In this document: piece by piece, positions 23,712 to 32,584 of the stretch | How positions within the stretch are numbered: position 1 is the first letter of the stretch | How the letters are laid out: every line of letters starts with the position of its first letter | Assembly: GCA_964399635.1 (NCBI GenBank) | Contig: CAYNRU010000015.1 | Span: 1 to 64,000 of the forward strand | DNA: 64,000 bases | Direction of reading: 5' to 3' | DNA from: UBA4615 sp964399635 | Lineage (GTDB): Bacteria; Pseudomonadota; Gammaproteobacteria; Burkholderiales; Burkholderiaceae_E | Position numbers and translations under genes: made by a program | The notes under the pieces: generated by a model | What the model saw: only the letters and a program-made list of their open reading frames with translations | What the model was told of the DNA's origin: nothing | Database searches by the model: none

Positions 23712-24869
23712 TTGAAGCCCCTTGCAGGAGTCCGCATCGTCTCGATCGAGCAGTTCGGCGCAGCGCCCTACGGCTCGATGTTCCTGGCCGACCTGGGCGC
23801 CGACGTGATCAAGGTCGAGAACGTCGCCGTCGGCGGCGACCCCGCGCGCCGCACGGGGCCCTACTTCCTGGGCGAGGCTGACAGCGAGTATTTCCAGACC
23901 TGGAACATGAACAAGCGCAGCGTCGCGCTCGACATCCGCAGCGCCGAGGGGCGTGCGGCCCTGGAGGCGCTGATCGGCGACGCCGAGGTGGTGATGAACA
24001 ACCTGCGCGGCGACCTGGCCGCCGATCTCGGGCTCGACTATGCCGGGTTGTCGCGGCTGCGGCCCTCGATCGTCTGCGTGCACCTGTCGGCCTACGGCCG
24101 CGACAACGAGCGCGCGGCCTGGCCCGGCTACGACTACATGATGCAGGCCGAGGCCGGGCTGATGGCCCTGTGCGGCGAGCCCGACGGACCGCCGACGCGG
24201 ATCGGCGCGCCGTCGATGATCGACCATGCGACCGGCCTGACTGCGATGGTGGGACTGCTGTCGGCGCTGCTGCAGGCGCGCGCGACCGGCCGCGGCTGCG
24301 ACGTGGACACCTGCCTGTTCGACGTCGCGCTGCACCAGCTCGGCTACACCGCGCTGTGGTACCTGAACGAGGGGCACGTGCCCGAGCGCCAGCGCCGCAG
24401 CGCGCACTTCTCGGTGGCGCCGGTGCAGACCGTCCCGACCGCCGACGGCTGGCTGTTCGTGATGAGCCTGACGCCCAAGTTCTGGGACGTGCTGCTGGGC
24501 GTCCTGGGCCGCGAGGACCTGAACGCCGATCCGCGCTTCGCCACGCCCGATGCGCGGCAGGCGAACCGCGACGCGCTCACCGCGGCGCTGGACGTCGAGT
24601 TCCGGCGTGCGACCACCGCGCAGTGGATGGCGGCGATCGCCGGCAGGCTGCCGGCGGCACCGGTCTACGACCTGCCGCAGGCGCTCGACAACCCCTTCCT
24701 GCAGACCACCGGCATGATCCAGAACGTGCCCCATCCGCTGCGCCCCGACATGCGGGTGCTCGCCAATCCGATCCGCATCAACGGCGAGCGCCTGTCGCAG
24801 AAGACCTGCTCGGCGATGGGCGCCGACACCGAGGCGCTGGTGGGACACTTGAAGAAGAGGCCCACATGA
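23712..24869 (+). CDS. CaiB/BaiF (class III) CoA-transferase
   Basis: A 385-residue family III CoA-transferase. GVRIVSIEQFGAAPYGSMFLADLGADVIKVE is the N-terminal CoA-binding signature; WPGYDYMMQAEAGLM contains the Asp that forms the acyl-anhydride in formyl-CoA transferase; DVALHQLGYTALWYL and PVYDLPQALDNP follow as in the family. It moves CoA between carboxylates, often from succinyl-CoA. TTG start at 23712 with GGAGG 7 bases upstream. It overlaps the next gene by four bases (ATGA), so the two are translationally coupled. Likely role: activating the acid taken up by the nearby Bug receptor for the lyase. Confidence 0.87.
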   Translation: MKPLAGVRIVSIEQFGAAPYGSMFLADLGADVIKVENVAVGGDPARRTGPYFLGEADSEYFQTWNMNKRSVALDIRSAEGRAALEALIGDAEVVMNNLRGDLAADLGLDYAGLSRLRPSIVCVHLSAYGRDNERAAWPGYDYMMQAEAGLMALCGEPDGPPTRIGAPSMIDHATGLTAMVGLLSALLQARATGRGCDVDTCLFDVALHQLGYTALWYLNEGHVPERQRRSAHFSVAPVQTVPTADGWLFVMSLTPKFWDVLLGVLGREDLNADPRFATPDARQANRDALTAALDVEFRRATTAQWMAAIAGRLPAAPVYDLPQALDNPFLQTTGMIQNVPHPLRPDMRVLANPIRINGERLSQKTCSAMGADTEALVGHLKKRPT

Positions 24870-25975
24870 AGACCAGGGTCTACGACATCGCGGTGCTGCC
24901 CGGCGACGGCATCGGCAACGACGTGATCGATGCGACCGTGCCGCTGCTCGAGCGGGCTGCGTCGGGCTGCGGCGTGTCGCTGCGGTTCGCGAGGCACCCG
25001 GCTGGCGCGCATCACTACGCGGCCACCGGCGAGGCGCTCCCCGAGGCCACCGTAAACGCCTGCCGCGCGGCCGACGCGATCCTGTTCGGTGCGATGGGCT
25101 GGCCCGAGATCCGCTACCCGGACGGCACCGAGATCGCGCCGCAGCTCGACCTGCGCGTGAAGCTCGAGCTCTACGCCGGGGTGCGCCCGGTGCGCCCGAT
25201 CCCGGGCATCCCGCTGCCGCTGGCCGACCCGCGCGGCAGGGAGGTCGACCTGGTCGTCGTGCGGGAGTCGACCGAAGGGCTGTTCGCCTCGCGCGGCAAG
25301 GGCATCGTGATCGACGACCGCGAGGCACGCGACACCATGGTGATCACGCGGGCGGGCTGCGAGCGCGTGCAGGACTATGCGTTCCGGCTGGCCGAGCGGC
25401 GTGCGGCGCGGCGGGCGGCGCGCGGCGGCGAGGCCGGGCCGAGGCGCGCGAGCGTGACCTGCGTGGACAAGGCGAACGTGTTCGTCTCGATGGCCTTTTT
25501 CCGTCGCGTGTTCGACGAGATCGCACGACGCCATCCGGGCGTCGAGGCTCGGCATCATTATGTCGATGCGACCGCGCTCGACCTGATCCGCAAGCCCTGG
25601 ACCTTCGACGTGATGGTCATGGAGAACATGTTCGGGGACATCATCAGCGACCAGACCGCGGCACTGGTCGGCGGCATGGGCATGGCGCCCTCGGGCGACA
25701 TCGGCGATCGCCATGGACTGTTCCAGCCCTGCCACGGCTCCGCGCCAGACATCGCCGGACAGGGCAAGGCCAACCCGGTGGCGACGCTCCTGTCGGCGGC
25801 GATGCTGCTCGACTGGCTGGCCGACCGCCATGACGACTCCCGGCTCGCCGAGGCCGCGGTGCGACTCGAGCGCGCGGTCGACGAGGCGTTCTGCACGGGA
25901 CGCCTTCGCGCGTTCGAGTTCGGCGGCACGGACGGCACCGCGGCGATCGCGGCGGCGGTCGCGGGGCACCTCTGA
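24866..25975 (+). CDS. isocitrate/isopropylmalate dehydrogenase-family enzyme
   Basis: A 369-residue NAD(P)-dependent beta-decarboxylating dehydrogenase. The start DIAVLPGDGIGNDVIDATVP, the substrate loop VVVRESTEGLFAS, the metal-binding ENMFGDIISDQTAALVGGMG (Asp triad) and the cofactor region LFQPCHGSAPDIAGQGKANP are all present, so it should be active. The family covers isopropylmalate, isocitrate, homoisocitrate and tartrate dehydrogenases. Because the gene sits in a catabolic operon and not with leuCD, I favour a tartrate- or alkylmalate-type substrate. It is coupled to the CoA-transferase through an ATGA overlap. Confidence 0.83.
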   Translation: MKTRVYDIAVLPGDGIGNDVIDATVPLLERAASGCGVSLRFARHPAGAHHYAATGEALPEATVNACRAADAILFGAMGWPEIRYPDGTEIAPQLDLRVKLELYAGVRPVRPIPGIPLPLADPRGREVDLVVVRESTEGLFASRGKGIVIDDREARDTMVITRAGCERVQDYAFRLAERRAARRAARGGEAGPRRASVTCVDKANVFVSMAFFRRVFDEIARRHPGVEARHHYVDATALDLIRKPWTFDVMVMENMFGDIISDQTAALVGGMGMAPSGDIGDRHGLFQPCHGSAPDIAGQGKANPVATLLSAAMLLDWLADRHDDSRLAEAAVRLERAVDEAFCTGRLRAFEFGGTDGTAAIAAAVAGHL

Positions 25976-26054
25976 TGCCCTGCGTGGCGGCCGCCGGCCG
26001 GGCTCGATCCCGCGCGCGTGTACGAGCCCGCGCCCGCCTCGCCGGGCCCCGCGC

Positions 26055-27362
26055 CTAGGCGAGCGGTGCGCGCCGGCGCAACCGGATCGCGCCGAGCGGC
26101 AGCAGCGCGCACGACAGCAGCGCGATCGTCCCGGGGGCCGGCACCGGGTAGCCGAGCTGCCGGGCCGCGACCTGCTGCAGGGCCACCGCCTCCGAGGCGC
26201 TGATGCCGAGGTCGCGCGCGGCGATCTCGCTGCCGCCGAACCGGGACGGGTCGCGCTGGGTCAGGGTGCCGAACAGCGTGAGCGCGCTGAGGTAGGAGCC
26301 CCACGCACTGGCGTGGGTGCCATCGTTGAACCACAGGTCGATCAACCCGTCGGACAGCGCTCCCGCGGCGTACATGTCGCGCGTGGCCACGCCGCTGTCG
26401 ACCGCGAGCTGGAACGCCTCGCCGACCCGCGCGATCGCCTTGAACCCGCCCGTGCCGTCGGATGAGGCGTTGGTCGCGGCGCGGCTGTACGCGCTTGCCA
26501 GGTCCCGCGTCATGCTGCCGAGGTCGGCATAGAACGAGGTGGCGGGTACCGCCGTGTTGTAGCTGGCGTTGCCGGTGGCCGGGTTGATCGTGGTGGCCCC
26601 CGGCGCATTGACCAGGTTGGGTCGGGCCCAGGTCTGGAACAGGAAGACCTCGGTCGCGGCACGGGCGTTCGGGTTGGCCGGGATCGTCCTAAGGGTGCCG
26701 TTCGTGCTGCCGGGAATGACGTCGCGCTCGCGGTAGGACGACGCCGCGCCGTTGTGCACGTAGTCCTCGATGAGGTCGGCGTAGAAGTTGAAGTTCTCGA
26801 AGTTCGAGCCGAGCGCCACGCCGCCGACCGTGATCGACGGCAGTGGCTCGTCGCTCTGCTCCTGCAGCACGACTTGCCCCCAGGTTTGCGACGAGATGTT
26901 CGAGCGCAGGTCCCAGTTGCTGTTGGCGGTGTTCAGCATGTGACCGCGCAGCGTCGCCGCGTTGCGGGTCGACAGCGCGACGTCGTAGTCGAGCCCGGCC
27001 TGCACCGTCAGCTGCTTGAAGATGCCCGCGACACCGCCCCAGCCGTTGGTCTGGGAGTGCGGCGAGTACGACTCGAAAGGCAGGCCGGTCGCCGCGTTGA
27101 TCGTGCCCGCCGGATACGAGTTGGTGCCGGACAGGTTGGTGAACGGCGCGCCGGTGGTGAATGCCAGCGCGGGATCGCGGCCGCCGTTGAGCGGGCCCTG
27201 CGGGCGTGTCAGGTCGCGGACGTTCGCGGCGTTGTAGCTCAGGACCGGGTCGACGCGAGCGAAGGTGTAGCTGTTCCCGACGAACAGCACCGAAACGGGG
27301 TCGGCCGACGCGGGTGCCTGCAGGGCGAACAACGCGGCGCTGACGGCGAGTTTGCGGTTCAT
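26055..27362 (-). CDS. PEP-CTERM protein F with SGNH-hydrolase-like domain
   Basis: A 435-residue exported protein. After the signal peptide (about 1-20) comes VSVLFVGNSYTFAR: GNSYT is a GDSL/SGNH block I with the nucleophile Ser. Near residue 345 LWFNDGTHASAWGSYLSAL supplies the DxxH of block V, so the catalytic pair is present; a conserved Gln in VVLQEQSDEPL fits block III. C-terminal sorting signal VPAPGTIALLSCALLPLG followed by RLRRR. An esterase or acetylhydrolase displayed at the surface is likely. No sigma-54 box was seen upstream; 97 bp separate it from a divergent LysR gene. Confidence 0.82.
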   Translation of the reverse strand: MNRKLAVSAALFALQAPASADPVSVLFVGNSYTFARVDPVLSYNAANVRDLTRPQGPLNGGRDPALAFTTGAPFTNLSGTNSYPAGTINAATGLPFESYSPHSQTNGWGGVAGIFKQLTVQAGLDYDVALSTRNAATLRGHMLNTANSNWDLRSNISSQTWGQVVLQEQSDEPLPSITVGGVALGSNFENFNFYADLIEDYVHNGAASSYRERDVIPGSTNGTLRTIPANPNARAATEVFLFQTWARPNLVNAPGATTINPATGNASYNTAVPATSFYADLGSMTRDLASAYSRAATNASSDGTGGFKAIARVGEAFQLAVDSGVATRDMYAAGALSDGLIDLWFNDGTHASAWGSYLSALTLFGTLTQRDPSRFGGSEIAARDLGISASEAVALQQVAARQLGYPVPAPGTIALLSCALLPLGAIRLRRRAPLA

Positions 27363-27459
27363 GGGTGTCTCCTCGGTTCCGTGACAAACGCCCGAACCGT
27401 ACGGGAGCTGCCCGCTAACATCAAATACTCGACACCGACCATCCCGAGACGTTCCGCAT

Positions 27460-28398
27460 ATGGAGTTGCGACATCTCCGCTACTTCATGGCGGTCGCCGA
27501 GACCGGGCACATCACCCGGGCCGCAGCGCGGCTAGGCATCCAGCAGCCGCCGCTCAGCCAGCAGATCCGCGCCCTCGAGTCCGAGCTGGGGGTGGCGGTG
27601 TTCCTGCGGCATCCCAAGGGCGTCACGCTCACCACGGCGGGCGAGGCGCTGCGGCTCGACGCACAGCGGGTGCTGGACGCCGTCGATGCGCTCGAGCAGC
27701 GGATCCGGCGGCTCGTCGCCGGCTCGGGCGGAACGGTCGCCGTCGGCTTCACGAGCTCGGCCGCGGCGCACGAGTTCGCGCCGCGGGTGCTGCGCGACTG
27801 CCGCCGCCTGTACCCGGACATCGAGCTGAGCATCAGCGAGGACAACGCCGCGGGCGTCACCGAGGCCGTGGCGGACGGTCGACTGCAATGCGGCTTCCTC
27901 AGGGTGCCGGTCGCCCGCCCAGAGGGGATCGCCTTCGAGACACTGCTGACCGAGTCGGCTGTGCTGGCGGTGCCGGTCGATCACCGGATCGCGGACGATT
28001 ACGGGCGGCACGATCGCGTGCCATTCGAGGCACTCGAGGGTGAGCGCCTCGTCCTCGTCAGGCGCAGCGGCGCGCCCGGGCTCTACGCCGACCTGCTCGG
28101 GGTGCTCGAGCGGCTCGGCGTCGGGGTCCTGATCGCCGCCGAGGTCGAGCGCATGATGACCAACATCAACATGGTTGCCGCCGGCGGCGGCATCACGGTC
28201 GTCCCGGCGTCGATGCAGGGCGCGCACCCGCGCGCGATCGCCTACCGGCGCCTGCCCGCCGATCCCGCGCTGCTGGCCCCGATCACGCTCGTCTGGCGGC
28301 CCGCGGGCGCGTCGCCTACCACCGTGTCGTTCGTGGCGCTCGCCCGTCGTATCGCCGGGGCGCGCCCCGGTCGGCGCAGCCGCGGCGCCGGCGGATGA
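27460..28398 (+). CDS. LysR-family transcriptional regulator
   Basis: A 312-residue LysR regulator. The helix-turn-helix spans residues 1-60 (MELRHLRYFMAVAETGHITR, LGIQQPPLSQQIRALESELG), the effector domain about 90-295 (GTVAVGFTSSAAAHEF, with VAAGGGITVVPASMQG typical of the C-terminal lobe). The N-terminus resembles the BenM/CatM group that responds to aromatic or dicarboxylic acids. The stop overlaps the start of the downstream Bug receptor (ATGA), so regulator and receptor are co-translated; it is unusual for a LysR gene to lie upstream on the same strand as its target. Confidence 0.88.
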   Translation: MELRHLRYFMAVAETGHITRAAARLGIQQPPLSQQIRALESELGVAVFLRHPKGVTLTTAGEALRLDAQRVLDAVDALEQRIRRLVAGSGGTVAVGFTSSAAAHEFAPRVLRDCRRLYPDIELSISEDNAAGVTEAVADGRLQCGFLRVPVARPEGIAFETLLTESAVLAVPVDHRIADDYGRHDRVPFEALEGERLVLVRRSGAPGLYADLLGVLERLGVGVLIAAEVERMMTNINMVAAGGGITVVPASMQGAHPRAIAYRRLPADPALLAPITLVWRPAGASPTTVSFVALARRIAGARPGRRSRGAGG

Positions 28399-29408
28399 GC
28401 GCGCCCGGCGCGCGCGCCCGGGGCCGCATCCGGCGGTCCCTGCTGGCCTGGGGGGCGTCGGGGTACGCCGCCTGGGCCGTCGCCGACGCACGGCCCGCAG
28501 CCTGGCCCACCCGTGCGGACAGGCCGATCCGCCTGACCGTCGCCTATCCGCCCGGCGGGGTCAGCGACGCCACGGCGAGGGCGCTGGCACGCGGCCTGTC
28601 GGAGGCGGCCGGGGTGCCGGTGCTGGTCGACAACCTCGCCGGCGCCGGCGGCGTCGTGGCGATGCAGGCGCTGTCGCGCGCGACGCCGGACGGCCACGCA
28701 CTGTGCTTCTGCGCGATCAGCCCGCTGGCGCTGTCGCCGCACCTCGGAGCGATCGACGGCGGGGTCGTCGGCGGCATCGTGCCGGTGGCGGCCGTGATGA
28801 GCACGCCGGTGCTGGTCGCCGGCTCCCCCGACTTCCCGGCCCCGGACTTCGCGGCGCTGATGGCGGCGGCGCGCGCTGCGCCCGGAACGATCCGCTGGGC
28901 GAGCTCCGGCGTGGCCACCACCGGGCACATGGTGCTCGAGCACGTCATGCGCGAAAGCGGCACGCGCTTCGTGCACGTGCCGTACAAGGGGGGCGGACAG
29001 CAGATCTCCGACGCCCTCGCCGGGCACATCGACGTGCTGTCGACCAACGTCGCCGTGCTGCAGATCGCGCATGTCGCGGCGCGCCGGCTGCGGGCGCTCG
29101 CTGTCGGAGCCGAGCAGCGGGTCGCCGAGCTGCCCGGGGTGCCGACCCTGGCGGAGCTCGGGCATCCGAACGCCAACCTCGGATCGACCTTCGGGCTGTT
29201 CGCACCGTCGGGGATCCCGGGCCCGACGCTCGAGCGGGTCAATGCCGCGGTCAACCAGGTGCTGCAGGCGGCCGTCTTCGCCGCCGGGGTGCTGCCGGTG
29301 GGCAGCCGGCGCCTGGGCGGCAGCCCCGCGTCGTTCGCCGCGTTGATCGCCCGGGAATCGGCCGCGCACCGGACCCTGCTGCTGGCCCAAGGCCCGGTCG
29401 CGAGGTGA
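28395..29408 (+). CDS. Bug/TctC-family solute receptor
   Basis: A 337-residue receptor. The N-terminus is Arg-rich with a hydrophobic stretch (SLLAWGASGYAAWAVADARP), then RPIRLTVAYPPGGVSDATARAL and the AGAGGVVAMQAL ligand loop; VHVPYKGGGQQISDALAGH and LPGVPTLAELGHPNANL are conserved family blocks. The leader may be Tat-like (RGRIRRSLLAWG). Overlap by four bases with the LysR gene. The pair probably senses and takes up one carboxylate. The gene following on the other strand is a broken Asp/Glu-racemase-family gene. Confidence 0.86.
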   Translation: MSAPGARARGRIRRSLLAWGASGYAAWAVADARPAAWPTRADRPIRLTVAYPPGGVSDATARALARGLSEAAGVPVLVDNLAGAGGVVAMQALSRATPDGHALCFCAISPLALSPHLGAIDGGVVGGIVPVAAVMSTPVLVAGSPDFPAPDFAALMAAARAAPGTIRWASSGVATTGHMVLEHVMRESGTRFVHVPYKGGGQQISDALAGHIDVLSTNVAVLQIAHVAARRLRALAVGAEQRVAELPGVPTLAELGHPNANLGSTFGLFAPSGIPGPTLERVNAAVNQVLQAAVFAAGVLPVGSRRLGGSPASFAALIARESAAHRTLLLAQGPVAR

Positions 29409-29440
29409 GCGGTGCCGGGCCCAGCCCGGCCCACCGTCCG

Positions 29441-29752
29441 TCAGTGCCGCTCCAGGAGCGAGCCGTAGCCGTGCACGGCATCCGCGATGCCGGCGGTCCG
29501 CAGCGCATGCCAGTAGGTTGCGGTGTTGACGGCGATGACGGGCTTCTCGAGCCAGCGCTCCGCATCCGCAGCCTGACGGCCGAAGGCCAGGTTGGCGCCG
29601 AACTGGATGATCGCCTCGACGTCGTCGCCGTCCGCCTCCGCGAGCGCCTCGACATGCCGGCGCATGTCGTCGCATTCGGGCTGCACGATCGTGTTGGTCG
29701 ACGGCGGGACGACGCGCCCCGGCACCCACCGACCCTGCGCCCCCACGTCAAC
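29441..29752 (-). pseudogene. maleate isomerase / Asp-Glu racemase family, internally deleted
   Basis: The N-terminal motif VPPSTNTIVQPECDDMR is joined, after some 15 residues, directly to IIQFGANLAFGRQAADAERW and LEKPVIAVNTATYWHALRTAGI, which normally lie far downstream in maleate cis-trans isomerase/arylmalonate decarboxylase proteins of about 240 residues. About half of the protein, including the first catalytic Cys, is gone, and no start codon with a ribosome site is evident. The remaining ORF stays open, so the deletion may be recent. Confidence 0.65.
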
Positions 29753-29909
29753 CGGCCGACCGGGTTCGCGCAGATTTCGGACCGTGCGTTGCAGCCGCGC
29801 ACTACCGGCCGCGACCGCTTGTACGCTACAGTCGGGCCGACTGCTCCCCCGCTGCGCTCTGCCCAATCCCCGCTTTCCCGCCCGCCCGGTTCCATCAGGA
29901 GACCCCGGA

Positions 29910-30632
29910 ATGCTTTCGCCTTTCAAGGCCGCGCCCGCCACGTCGGCCGCGCTGCTGCTGCTGTCGCTGTGCGCGCCTTCGCTGGTCGGCGCGTCCCCTG
30001 TCCGGTGGGACCTCGTCGGCGACAACAGCTTCGATCCCATCTACGCGACGACCCCGCGACTCGTGACCGCGGGCGGGCAGACGCTGTCGATCACCGGCTG
30101 GGCCGCGCCGAGCACCGCCGCCGCGTTCGCCCAGAGCTACCTCGGGCAGTACACCAACGGCTTGGGCGTGGTCAGCAGCCCCGATGACACGTTGGCGATC
30201 GACAACGCCGGGGCCTACGAACTCGTGGCGATCCAGTTTGCGAGCGGCCCGGTCACGCTGACGCGCATCGAGGTCACGCCCTACGCGGCGCCGTCGTTCA
30301 GGCTGTGGGCCGGGGGGAGTCCGGGGCCGCTCGCGTCGACCTCGATCATGGGGCTCGACGCGATGTCCGGCTGGGCGGCGCAGGGCAACTACGCCTGCAC
30401 GGTCGGTTGCACGCCGCCTGCCGGGTTCGACTTCTCCGGCCTGTCCCCCGTGGACTGGCTGCTGATCGCCGCGGCGCCGGGCGACGCCACCGGCGGCGCC
30501 GCATTCAAGATCTTCGCGATCGAGGGCGCGACCGACTCGGCCCAGGTCCCGGCGCCGACCACCGCCGTCCTGCTCGGGGCGGGGCTGCTCGCGCTGGGCG
30601 TCGCCGGCACGCGTCGACGGACGACGCTCTGA
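29910..30632 (+). CDS. PEP-CTERM sorting-domain protein G
   Basis: A 240-residue exported protein: signal peptide about 1-29 (LLLLSLCAPSLVGAS), a beta-rich mature part with one Cys pair (NYACTVGCTPPAG) and the anchor VPAPTTAVLLGAGLLALG followed by VAGTRRR. The ATG at 29910 has AGGAG 9 bases upstream; an upstream frame to 29592 is shadow of the broken racemase. No sigma-54 box seen. Function unknown. Confidence 0.8.
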   Translation: MLSPFKAAPATSAALLLLSLCAPSLVGASPVRWDLVGDNSFDPIYATTPRLVTAGGQTLSITGWAAPSTAAAFAQSYLGQYTNGLGVVSSPDDTLAIDNAGAYELVAIQFASGPVTLTRIEVTPYAAPSFRLWAGGSPGPLASTSIMGLDAMSGWAAQGNYACTVGCTPPAGFDFSGLSPVDWLLIAAAPGDATGGAAFKIFAIEGATDSAQVPAPTTAVLLGAGLLALGVAGTRRRTTL

Positions 30633-30731
30633 GAGCGCACCGCCCGGGGGCGATGCCCGCTTGTCCCGGCCACGAGGGGGAGGCGGGGCATCCCGGGCGC
30701 AGGATAGGCGTACGGAAGTCAGTCCTGGGGA

Positions 30732-32057
30732 TCACCAGCCGATGAGCTTCGGCAGCCACAGCGCCAGCTGCGGATAGAGGAAGACCAGGACCAGCGTGAT
30801 GCCCTGCAGCAGGATGAAGGGCACGACGCCCTTGTAGATGTCCTTGATCGTCACCTCGGGCGGCGCCACGCCCTTGAGGTAGAAGAGCGCCCAGCCGAAC
30901 GGCGGCGTGAGGAACGAGGACTGCAGGTTGACCGTGATGAGGATCGCGATCCACACCGGATCCACGCCCTGCGCCAGCAGGACGGGGAGGAACAGCGGCA
31001 CCGCGATGTAGCTGATCTCGATCCACTCGATGAAGAAGCCGAGCACGAAGATCAGCGCCATCATGAACCAGATGTCGGCGTTCACCCCGCCCGGCAGCCA
31101 CTCGAACAGCCGCGTGATCACGTCCTCGCCGTGCAGGCCGCGGAACGCCAGCGCGAACACCTGCGCGCCGATCAGGATGAACATCATCACCGCGGTGATC
31201 TTGCCGGTCTCGAGGGCGACCTGCTTGAGCACGTCGAGCCTGAAGCGCCCGGAGATCAGCGTGATCAGCACCGAGCCGACCGCGCCCATCGACGCGGCCT
31301 CGGTCGGCGCCGCCACGCCGCCGACGATCGAGCCGAGCACCGCGACCACCAGCGCGATCGGCGGCACGACCACCTTCCAGAAGCGGCGCGCGAGCTCGGA
31401 GCGGCTGACCCGGCTGCGCTCCTCCACGGGGATCGGCGGCATCAGGTCGGGCTTCAACATCCCGAGCACGAGCAGGTAGATGATGTAGACCGCCGACAGC
31501 AGCAGACCCGGAATGACCGCCGCCGCGAACAGCGTGCCGACCGACAGCTGCATGATGTCGGAGAGCAGGATCAGGATCAGGCTGGGCGGGATGATCTGGC
31601 CGAGCGTGCCGGACGCGCAGATCGCGCCGCACGCGACGCTCTTGTCGTAGCCGCGCCGGATGAGCGTGGGCAGCGTCAGCAGGCCGAGCGTGATCACCGT
31701 GGCGCCCACGATGCCGGTGGTGGCGCCCATCAGCACGCCGAACAGGATGATCCCCACCCCCATGCCGCCGCGCACGCCCCCGGCGATGTGCCCCATCACG
31801 TCGAGCAGGTCGTCGGCCAGCCGCGACTTCTCGAGCATGACGCCCATGAACACGAACAGCGGGATCGACATCCACTGGTAGCCCGCCACCACGCCGTAGA
31901 CGCGCGCCGGCAGCAGGTTGAACAGCGAGTCGCCAAAGCCGATGTAGCCGAAGACGAAGCCGACGGTGGCGAGCGAGACCGCCACCGGGATGCCGATCAT
32001 CAACAGCGCGAAGAAGGCGACCACCATCAGGATCGCCCAGGTCGACAGGTCAGCCAC
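30732..32057 (-). CDS. dctM: TRAP transporter large permease (DctM)
   Basis: A 441-residue integral membrane protein with twelve or so hydrophobic helices. IGIPVAVSLATVGFVFGYIG at the start and GATTGIVGATVITLGLLTLP and GTLGQIIPPSLILILLSDIM are DctM hallmarks. It forms the Na+-driven translocation channel together with DctQ. GTG start at 32057; it overlaps the DctQ gene by 8 bp and lies third in an operon ordered receptor, DctQ, DctM. The extended cytoplasmic loop PIPVEERSRVSRSEL is typical of the mannitol/chloroaromatic-type TRAP branch. Confidence 0.9.
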   Translation of the reverse strand: MADLSTWAILMVVAFFALLMIGIPVAVSLATVGFVFGYIGFGDSLFNLLPARVYGVVAGYQWMSIPLFVFMGVMLEKSRLADDLLDVMGHIAGGVRGGMGVGIILFGVLMGATTGIVGATVITLGLLTLPTLIRRGYDKSVACGAICASGTLGQIIPPSLILILLSDIMQLSVGTLFAAAVIPGLLLSAVYIIYLLVLGMLKPDLMPPIPVEERSRVSRSELARRFWKVVVPPIALVVAVLGSIVGGVAAPTEAASMGAVGSVLITLISGRFRLDVLKQVALETGKITAVMMFILIGAQVFALAFRGLHGEDVITRLFEWLPGGVNADIWFMMALIFVLGFFIEWIEISYIAVPLFLPVLLAQGVDPVWIAILITVNLQSSFLTPPFGWALFYLKGVAPPEVTIKDIYKGVVPFILLQGITLVLVFLYPQLALWLPKLIGW

Positions 32058-32571
32058 GGGCCGCCTCCCGCGCCGGCTCGCCGAGCAGCATGCGGATCGT
32101 CGCGGCCACCGCGTGCAGGGCGACCAGGCCGAAGCCCAGGGGAATCAGCGACTTCACCGCCCAGCGCCACGGTATCCCGCCCGGGTCGGCCGAGCGCTCG
32201 TCCACGACCCACGACTGGGCGACGTAGCCGAGCGACAGCTTGAACAGCAGCAGCGCCATCGCCAGCAGCAGCAGCAGCGACGCCAGGTCCACCCACCAGC
32301 GGGCGCGCGGGCCGTAGCGCGCGTAGAACAGGTCGACCCGTACGTCCTCGCCGCGCTGCAGCGCGTGCCCGATGCCCAGCATGATCATCGCGGCGAGCAG
32401 GTGCCACTCGAGCTCCTGCGCCCACACCGAGCCCAGGCTCATCGCGTAGCGCAGCAGCACGTTGACCGCCACCAGCGCGATCATCGCGAGCGCCAGCCAG
32501 AGCGTGAGGCGGCCGGTCGCGTCGATCAGCGCCTCGATCGCGCTGGCGGTGCGGCGCAGGGTCGTTCGCAT
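32050..32571 (-). CDS. dctQ: TRAP transporter small permease (DctQ)
   Basis: A 173-residue protein with four membrane helices (about 22-42, 57-73, 95-115, 138-160). LRYAMSLGSVWAQELEWHLLAAMIMLGIGHAL is the DctQ core. It pairs with DctM. ATG start 32571, 13 bp behind the receptor stop; it ends inside the DctM start. Confidence 0.87.
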   Translation of the reverse strand: MRTTLRRTASAIEALIDATGRLTLWLALAMIALVAVNVLLRYAMSLGSVWAQELEWHLLAAMIMLGIGHALQRGEDVRVDLFYARYGPRARWWVDLASLLLLLAMALLLFKLSLGYVAQSWVVDERSADPGGIPWRWAVKSLIPLGFGLVALHAVAATIRMLLGEPAREAARG

Positions 32572-32584
32572 CCGGCGGCCCCGG

